Made by a program: the position numbers and the translations under genes. From Flavobacterium pallidum (GTDB lineage Bacteria > Bacteroidota > Bacteroidia > Flavobacteriales > Flavobacteriaceae): a DNA stretch of 64,000 bases. Numbering within the stretch: the first letter of the stretch is position 1; the number at the start of each line of letters is the position of its first letter. The stretch is taken from positions 2,418,001 through 2,482,000 of the forward strand of contig NZ_CP029187.1 in assembly GCF_003097535.1 (NCBI RefSeq). Direction: 5' to 3'. Of this stretch, positions 60,301 to 64,000 are shown one piece after another. Under the pieces are notes generated by a model. The model worked only from the letters and a program-made list of their open reading frames with translations. It made no database searches and was not told the origin of the DNA.

Positions 60301-60330
60301 GGTGGCTGAGTTGCTGAGCTGGTTCGTTTT
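60301..60330. repeat. Word repeat (GCTGAGTTGCTGAGCTGG)
   Basis: Two GCTGAG words just upstream of the AcpH start on the minus strand, of the same family as 9466-9568 and 56104-56179. Confidence 0.4.
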
Positions 60331-60345
60331 GTAAATATACTAAAC

Positions 60346-60756
60346 CTATTCCGTAAATCCCGATGCATCCAATTTTTCCAAACGTCCTTTCCTTTTGACG
60401 ATGTTTTTATAATCCCATTGGATTTCCCTTGATTTTTTGAGCCAGCGCATTATATCTTCAGTATTGATCTCGGACAGGCTGCAATAAAAAATGGAAGCAT
60501 CCCTGAACTTTTTTCCAATGACATTTAAGCCCTCTTCATCGAAGTCGGCACCGCTCCAGAACATCAGCCTGATTCCGGCCTTCTGTTTGCTGTAGCCCAC
60601 TATGGGATTCCCGTTTAAAAGCCAGACGGGATGCGCATGCCAGATTTTACTTTCCGCATCGATTAAATGGTCATCGATAATTGAGGCAATCCGGTCGCAA
60701 ACCGCTTTGTCAGTTGAATTTTGGCTGTTGTTATAATCAATGATTTCTGTTTTCAT
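60346..60756 (-). CDS. DUF1801 domain protein
   Basis: The 136-residue product shows DRIASIIDDHLIDAESKIWH, AHPVWLLNGNPIVGYSKQKA and GIRLMFWSGADFDEEGLNVI, the DUF1801 (YdhG-like) fold. Some relatives bind iron or act as frataxin-like chaperones; nothing here decides this. It has no close operon partner: AcpH follows 50 bp downstream on the same strand with repeats between. Confidence 0.82.
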   Translation of the reverse strand: MKTEIIDYNNSQNSTDKAVCDRIASIIDDHLIDAESKIWHAHPVWLLNGNPIVGYSKQKAGIRLMFWSGADFDEEGLNVIGKKFRDASIFYCSLSEINTEDIMRWLKKSREIQWDYKNIVKRKGRLEKLDASGFTE

Positions 60757-60867
60757 TCGATGTGGATTCTGGAAGTTTTTTTTGAATCAATTCCTGATCT
60801 CTCAAATATAGTTAAATAGATGACGTGCCTTAAAATTCCATTCCACCCCTTACACACGCAAAAATCT

Positions 60868-60899
60868 CAGCCGCTCACTAACTCAGTAACCCAGCAACT
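60868..60899. repeat. Direct word repeats (ACTCAGTAACCCAGCAACT) before glmM
   Basis: CTCAGCCGCTCACTAACTCAGTAACCCAGCAAC words run up to the -7 box at 60902. Same family as 56104-56179. Confidence 0.5.
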
Positions 60900-60901
60900 A
60901 T

Positions 60902-60909
60902 TATATTTG
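60902..60909 (+). promoter_or_regulatory. -7 promoter box (TATATTTG) of glmM
   Basis: Perfect TAnnTTTG, 18 bp before the chosen ATG at 60928. This also supports that start over the longer open frame from 60820. Confidence 0.55.
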
Positions 60910-60927
60910 CATCAAACAAAACCATTT

Positions 60928-62331
60928 ATGACACTTATCAAATCCATTTCAGGTATCCGCGGTACCATCGGCGGGAAAGCCGGTGATAACCTGACGCCGG
61001 TCGACGCAGTAAAATTTGCTTCGGCATACGGTACTTTTTTAAAGAATAATATCGATACTTCCGCACGTGACAATAAAAAACTTGTAGTTGTCATTGGCCG
61101 CGATGCCAGGATTTCCGGTCCTATGATCCACAACCTTGTCGTCAATACGCTGGTCGGCCTGGGCATTGATGTCATTGATTTGGGCTTGTCCACCACGCCA
61201 ACCGTTGAAGTCGCCGTACCGTTGGAAGAAGCCGATGGCGGTATCATCCTTACGGCCTCGCACAACCCAAAACAATGGAATGCATTAAAATTGCTCAATG
61301 CCAAAGGCGAATTCCTGAGCGGTGCCGATGGCGCTAAAATATTAGAAATTGCTGAAGCCGAAGCGTTTGATTTTTCAGATGTGGACAACCTGGGTGAAAT
61401 CACCTCAAACGATGCTTATATGGATATTCATATCGATGAAGTCCTGAACCTCCCTTTAGTGGATGTTGAAGCTGTAAAAGCTGCTAAATTCAAGGTAGTC
61501 GTTGACGGCGTGAATTCCTCAGGCGGCATAATCGTCCCGATGGTTCTGGAACAAATGGGTGTAGAGGTCGTAAAATTGTATTGCGAACCCAACGGACATT
61601 TCCCGCACAATCCCGAACCCTTGAAGGAGCATTTAACCGACATCTGCGAATTGGTCATCAAAGAGAAAGCAGATTTAGGAATTGTTGTAGATCCTGACGT
61701 GGACCGCCTGGCGTTTATCAGTGAAGACGGCGAAATGTTCGGTGAAGAGTATACGCTTGTAGCCGTCGCCGATTATGTCTTAAGCAAAACGCCTGGAAAT
61801 ACGGTTTCAAATATGTCGTCGTCGCGTGCGCTGCGTGATGTGACCAACAAACACAACGGTTCTTATGAGGCCAGCGCAGTAGGCGAGGTGAATGTTGTTG
61901 AACTGATGAAAAAGAACAATGCCGTGATCGGCGGTGAAGGCAATGGCGGGATTATTTATCCTGAATTGCACTATGGGCGGGACAGCATCGTGGGCATCGC
62001 GTTGTTCCTGACCCACCTGGCGAATAAAAAAATGAAGGTTTCCGAGCTACGCGCTTCATATCCCGAATACTACATGAGCAAGAACAAGATCGAGCTTACG
62101 CCGCAGATCGATGTAGATGCCATACTGGAGGCCATGACCAATAAATATGCGGATGAAAATATTTCCACCATTGACGGCGTAAAGATTGATTTCGCCTCAG
62201 AATGGGTGCATTTGCGCAAATCAAATACCGAGCCGATCATCAGGATTTATACCGAAGCGCCTTCGCAAAAGCAGGCCGATGAACTGGCGTTGAGGATTAT
62301 TGGGGAGATAAAAGAAGTTGCTGGGATTTAA
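60928..62331 (+). CDS. glmM: Phosphoglucosamine mutase
   Basis: From the ATG at 60928 the 467-residue product begins MTLIKSISGIRGTIGGKAGD and contains the phosphoserine loop GGIILTASHNPKQWNALKLL (active Ser near residue 107), the metal loop VVDPDVDRLAFISEDGEMFG near residue 247, the sugar loop GEGNGGIIYPELHYGRDSIV and the phosphate-binding RKSNTEPIIRIYTEAP near the end. It turns glucosamine-6-phosphate into glucosamine-1-phosphate for cell-wall UDP-GlcNAc. Bacteroidota members are often annotated glmM although of the wider phosphohexomutase family, so specificity for glucosamine is likely, not proven. Confidence 0.9.
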   Translation: MTLIKSISGIRGTIGGKAGDNLTPVDAVKFASAYGTFLKNNIDTSARDNKKLVVVIGRDARISGPMIHNLVVNTLVGLGIDVIDLGLSTTPTVEVAVPLEEADGGIILTASHNPKQWNALKLLNAKGEFLSGADGAKILEIAEAEAFDFSDVDNLGEITSNDAYMDIHIDEVLNLPLVDVEAVKAAKFKVVVDGVNSSGGIIVPMVLEQMGVEVVKLYCEPNGHFPHNPEPLKEHLTDICELVIKEKADLGIVVDPDVDRLAFISEDGEMFGEEYTLVAVADYVLSKTPGNTVSNMSSSRALRDVTNKHNGSYEASAVGEVNVVELMKKNNAVIGGEGNGGIIYPELHYGRDSIVGIALFLTHLANKKMKVSELRASYPEYYMSKNKIELTPQIDVDAILEAMTNKYADENISTIDGVKIDFASEWVHLRKSNTEPIIRIYTEAPSQKQADELALRIIGEIKEVAGI

Positions 62332-62333
62332 AA

Positions 62334-62399
62334 GTGGATTTTCAGATCTTCAGATTATCCGACAATCTGAAGATCTGAAAATCTGATAATCCAATAACC
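62334..62399. repeat. Perfect 20-bp inverted repeat between convergent glmM and L,D-transpeptidase genes
   Basis: GATTTTCAGATCTTCAGATT (62337-62356) and AATCTGAAGATCTGAAAATC (62364-62383) are exact complements around a 7-base loop. It can serve as a bidirectional terminator-like hairpin though no T run follows. Same word family as 858-916 and 6706-6768. Confidence 0.85.
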
Positions 62400-62402
62400 A
62401 AA

Positions 62403-62924
62403 TCACGGCTTTATCTCAATCGAAGTTCCAATCGCTACGGCATCAAACAACTCATCAATTTCCTCATCCGTTACAGCGATGCAACCATGGGTCCAATCGG
62501 TCCAGCGATGGAATTTCCCGATATAACCGCGGCCATTCCTGATGCCGTGGATCTTAATATCACCACCCGGCGATTTTCCGATCCTTTTCGCGACGGCACA
62601 GTCGAGGTCATTGGGATAGGATACACCTAAATTCTTATGATAGCCGCTGTTTGCATTTTTGGCATTGATGGTGTAAGTCCCTTCGGGTGTTTTCATGTCG
62701 CCTTCAAAAACCTTATGCCCGATAGGATTTTTACCCAATGAAATTGCGTAGGTTTTTATGAGATTGCCGTCAGAGTAGGCGAGTAGCTGCCTTTCGGATT
62801 TATAGACCACTAACGAGTCGATTACAGTGCCGGCAGGAAGTTTCTTTTCCGGCCAGAAATAGTAGATGGCAGCACAGCAAGTGATCGTTATGAGCGCGTA
62901 CATCAGCATTTTTGCAAATTTCAT
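62403..62924 (-). CDS. L,D-transpeptidase family protein (YkuD domain)
   Basis: The 173-residue product has an N-terminal transmembrane anchor or signal (LMYALITITCCAAIYYFW) and a YkuD domain: VYKSERQLLAYSDGNLIKTY, GTYTINAKNANSGYHKNLGV, KIHGIRNGRGYIGKFHR and the active-site WTHGCIAVTDEEIDELF (SHGC motif as THGC). Such enzymes make 3-3 cross-links or attach lipoproteins to peptidoglycan, though some are general amidases. It is a single gene. Confidence 0.88.
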   Translation of the reverse strand: MKFAKMLMYALITITCCAAIYYFWPEKKLPAGTVIDSLVVYKSERQLLAYSDGNLIKTYAISLGKNPIGHKVFEGDMKTPEGTYTINAKNANSGYHKNLGVSYPNDLDCAVAKRIGKSPGGDIKIHGIRNGRGYIGKFHRWTDWTHGCIAVTDEEIDELFDAVAIGTSIEIKP

Positions 62925-62975
62925 TTCGTTTGTTTGATTTCAAAATAAATGTATCCGGACGGTTCATTGGCATCC

Positions 62976-63035
62976 TTATGCCTGATTTGTTTCGATGACC
63001 TGTTCATCGGTCACATCCCAGTATTCTGTTTTCAT
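62976..63035 (-). pseudogene. Short frame resembling the start of a lost gene
   Basis: ATG at 63035 gives MKTEYWDVTDEQVIETNQA and then stops. The first residues look like the start of small Bacteroidota proteins of the type 'xYWxVTDExV', but nothing follows in any frame. It may be a remnant or chance. Confidence 0.2.
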
Positions 63036-63143
63036 GGCATTTTATTTAGGATATAAACTTATGAAAAATGGAATTACACTTTCGTGACTCATAATGTTTT
63101 TTTAAAATTTAAGCCTAAACGATGCAGTTGCAGTAATCGGTTT

Positions 63144-63151
63144 TATATTTG
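63144..63151 (+). promoter_or_regulatory. -7 promoter box (TATATTTG) of the DUF4197 gene
   Basis: Perfect TAnnTTTG, 19 bp before the ATG at 63171. A TTG at 63128-63130 is only 13 bp upstream, closer than usual. Confidence 0.45.
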
Positions 63152-63170
63152 TTAAGCTAAAGAAAAATCT

Positions 63171-63893
63171 ATGAGAAAAATACTGCTCTTGCTACTGGTT
63201 TGCCCCATCGTCGGCAATGCACAATTGAAAGGAATACTGAAGAAGGCTTCTGATAAGGTCGAATCGGTGACCAAAGGAAACGGCGCAGTCGATATCGGTG
63301 CCGGGCTTAAGGAAGCTTTGAACAAGGGCGTTACCGAGCAGGTTTCGAAACTCACCGCCGTCGACGGTTTTTACAAAAATGAAGCAGTAAAAATCCTCAT
63401 GCCCGAAGAATTGCAGAAAGTCGATAAAACGTTGCGTAAAATGGGCATGGCCAGTCTCGCCGACGAAGGCATACTCGCCCTGAACCGCGCCGCTGAAGAC
63501 GCTGTAAAAGAGGCCACCCCGATATTTGTCAGCGCTATTAAAAACATCAATATCAACGATGCTAAAAGCATCCTGATGGGCAATGATAACGCCGCAACGT
63601 TGTACCTTCAGTCAGAAACCACCACGCCTTTGTATGCGAAATTCAATCCCGTGGTAAAGCAATCTATCGGCAAAGTGGGTGCCGATATAATCTGGGCGTC
63701 GATCATAAAGAAATACAACAGCATTCCACTGGTCACTAAAGTCAATCCAGATATTAACGATTATGTGACCAATAAAGCGCTCGAAGGTGTTTTCAAAATG
63801 ATTACAGTTGAAGAGAAGAATATCCGTAATAACCTTGGTTCCCGCACATCGGATTTACTCCGAAAAGTATTTGCGATGCAGGACAATAAATAA
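63171..63893 (+). CDS. DUF4197 family secreted protein
   Basis: The 240-residue product has a signal peptide (KILLLLLVCPIVGNA) and the family core: DIGAGLKEALNKGVTEQVSK, LTAVDGFYKNEAVKILMPEE, LRKMGMASLADEGILALNRA and AAEDAVKEATPIFVSAIKNI. DUF4197 proteins are helical, periplasmic or outer-membrane proteins without known function. It is followed eight bases later by a second copy. Confidence 0.9.
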   Translation: MRKILLLLLVCPIVGNAQLKGILKKASDKVESVTKGNGAVDIGAGLKEALNKGVTEQVSKLTAVDGFYKNEAVKILMPEELQKVDKTLRKMGMASLADEGILALNRAAEDAVKEATPIFVSAIKNININDAKSILMGNDNAATLYLQSETTTPLYAKFNPVVKQSIGKVGADIIWASIIKKYNSIPLVTKVNPDINDYVTNKALEGVFKMITVEEKNIRNNLGSRTSDLLRKVFAMQDNK

Positions 63894-63901
63894 AAACAAA
63901 T

Positions 63902-64000
63902 ATGAAAAAACTTACAGCATTGCTCTTCATTTTTACCCTTACCTCCTGCGCCGAACTACAGCAGGTAGCCAGCCAATACCCGCAAATCGGCGGTTTGGGC
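63902..64000 (+). CDS. Second DUF4197-like lipoprotein (partial, cut by the window edge)
   Basis: ATG at 63902 opens MKKLTALLFIFTLTSCAELQ followed by QVASQYPQIGGLG, a lipoprotein signal with lipobox Cys near residue 16. The SCAELQQV start matches, from memory, many DUF4197 lipoproteins of Flavobacteriaceae, so this is probably a paralogue of the preceding gene. Only 33 residues lie in the window. Confidence 0.6.
   Translation, partial: MKKLTALLFIFTLTSCAELQQVASQYPQIGGLG

Noticed and set aside
60820..60927. Longer N-terminus of the glmM product
   Set aside because: The extra 36 codons run through the word repeat and the -7 box; the family start MTLIKSISGIRGT fits the ATG at 60928.

Overview
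The window looks like a chromosomal segment of a Bacteroidota bacterium of the family Flavobacteriaceae, most likely a Flavobacterium-like species. Supporting signs are three proteins with type IX secretion (T9SS) C-terminal signals (two type A, one type C), many Flavobacterium-typical families (DUF4197, DUF6266, DUF2975/YozG, an HD plus Pycsar-TM protein, a metallophosphoesterase fused to an outer-membrane barrel), weak or absent Shine-Dalgarno sequences, and promoters with the Bacteroidota -7 box TAnnTTTG. The calls rest on reading motifs and on memory of protein families; no database was searched.

Layout. 1-9.5 kb is mostly core housekeeping: the C-terminus of a UvrD-type helicase, a YciO/Sua5 protein, a serine hydrolase, an OmpA lipoprotein, a glycosyltransferase overlapping a stand-alone HsdR_N protein, holA, purC, a YjbR protein, a GNAT and a long-chain acyl-CoA synthetase. 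9.5-21 kb is signalling and surface biology: a Crp/Fnr regulator, a 785-aa GAF protein, an HD/Pycsar-TM membrane protein, a phosphoesterase-barrel fusion, exonuclease III and a TPR histidine kinase. 21-34 kb is dominated by two T9SS cargo proteins, one of 3788 residues built from LamG, beta-helix, IPT, twelve repeats of about 75 residues and four jelly-roll modules. 34-45.7 kb holds a secreted nuclease, an MBOAT/SGNH acyl-transfer pair, tRNA-Val(GAC), a BI-1 family membrane protein, a small stress-type cluster (disordered protein, Lys/Thr-rich micro-peptide, YciE/F ferritin-like protein with a histone-H1-like tail), an esterase and a third T9SS protein with seven Cys-paired repeats.

45.7-50.6 kb is the accessory region. 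Its base composition is mosaic: a very AT-rich operon (48-aa, 317-aa and four-helix membrane proteins) is followed by a GC-rich DUF6266 gene preceded by about 300 bp of non-coding sequence with a 22-bp palindrome and repeated GCGGTA words. A toxin-like remnant lies at the left edge. This AT-rich operon is the best candidate for an undescribed system, possibly a sensor plus membrane effector; that function is inference only.

50.6-64 kb returns to ordinary genes: the YozG/DUF2975 pair, proline dehydrogenase, an AhpD-like protein with a Crp/Fnr regulator, an AraC regulator, a VOC protein, a ClC channel with CBS domains, gamma-glutamyltransferase, an ACP phosphodiesterase-like protein, DUF1801, glmM, an L,D-transpeptidase and two tandem DUF4197 genes.

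Across the window, short word-like repeats fill intergenic gaps. They often form hairpins at the ends of convergent genes, and in at least five cases sit directly against a -7 promoter box where the -33 element would be expected.
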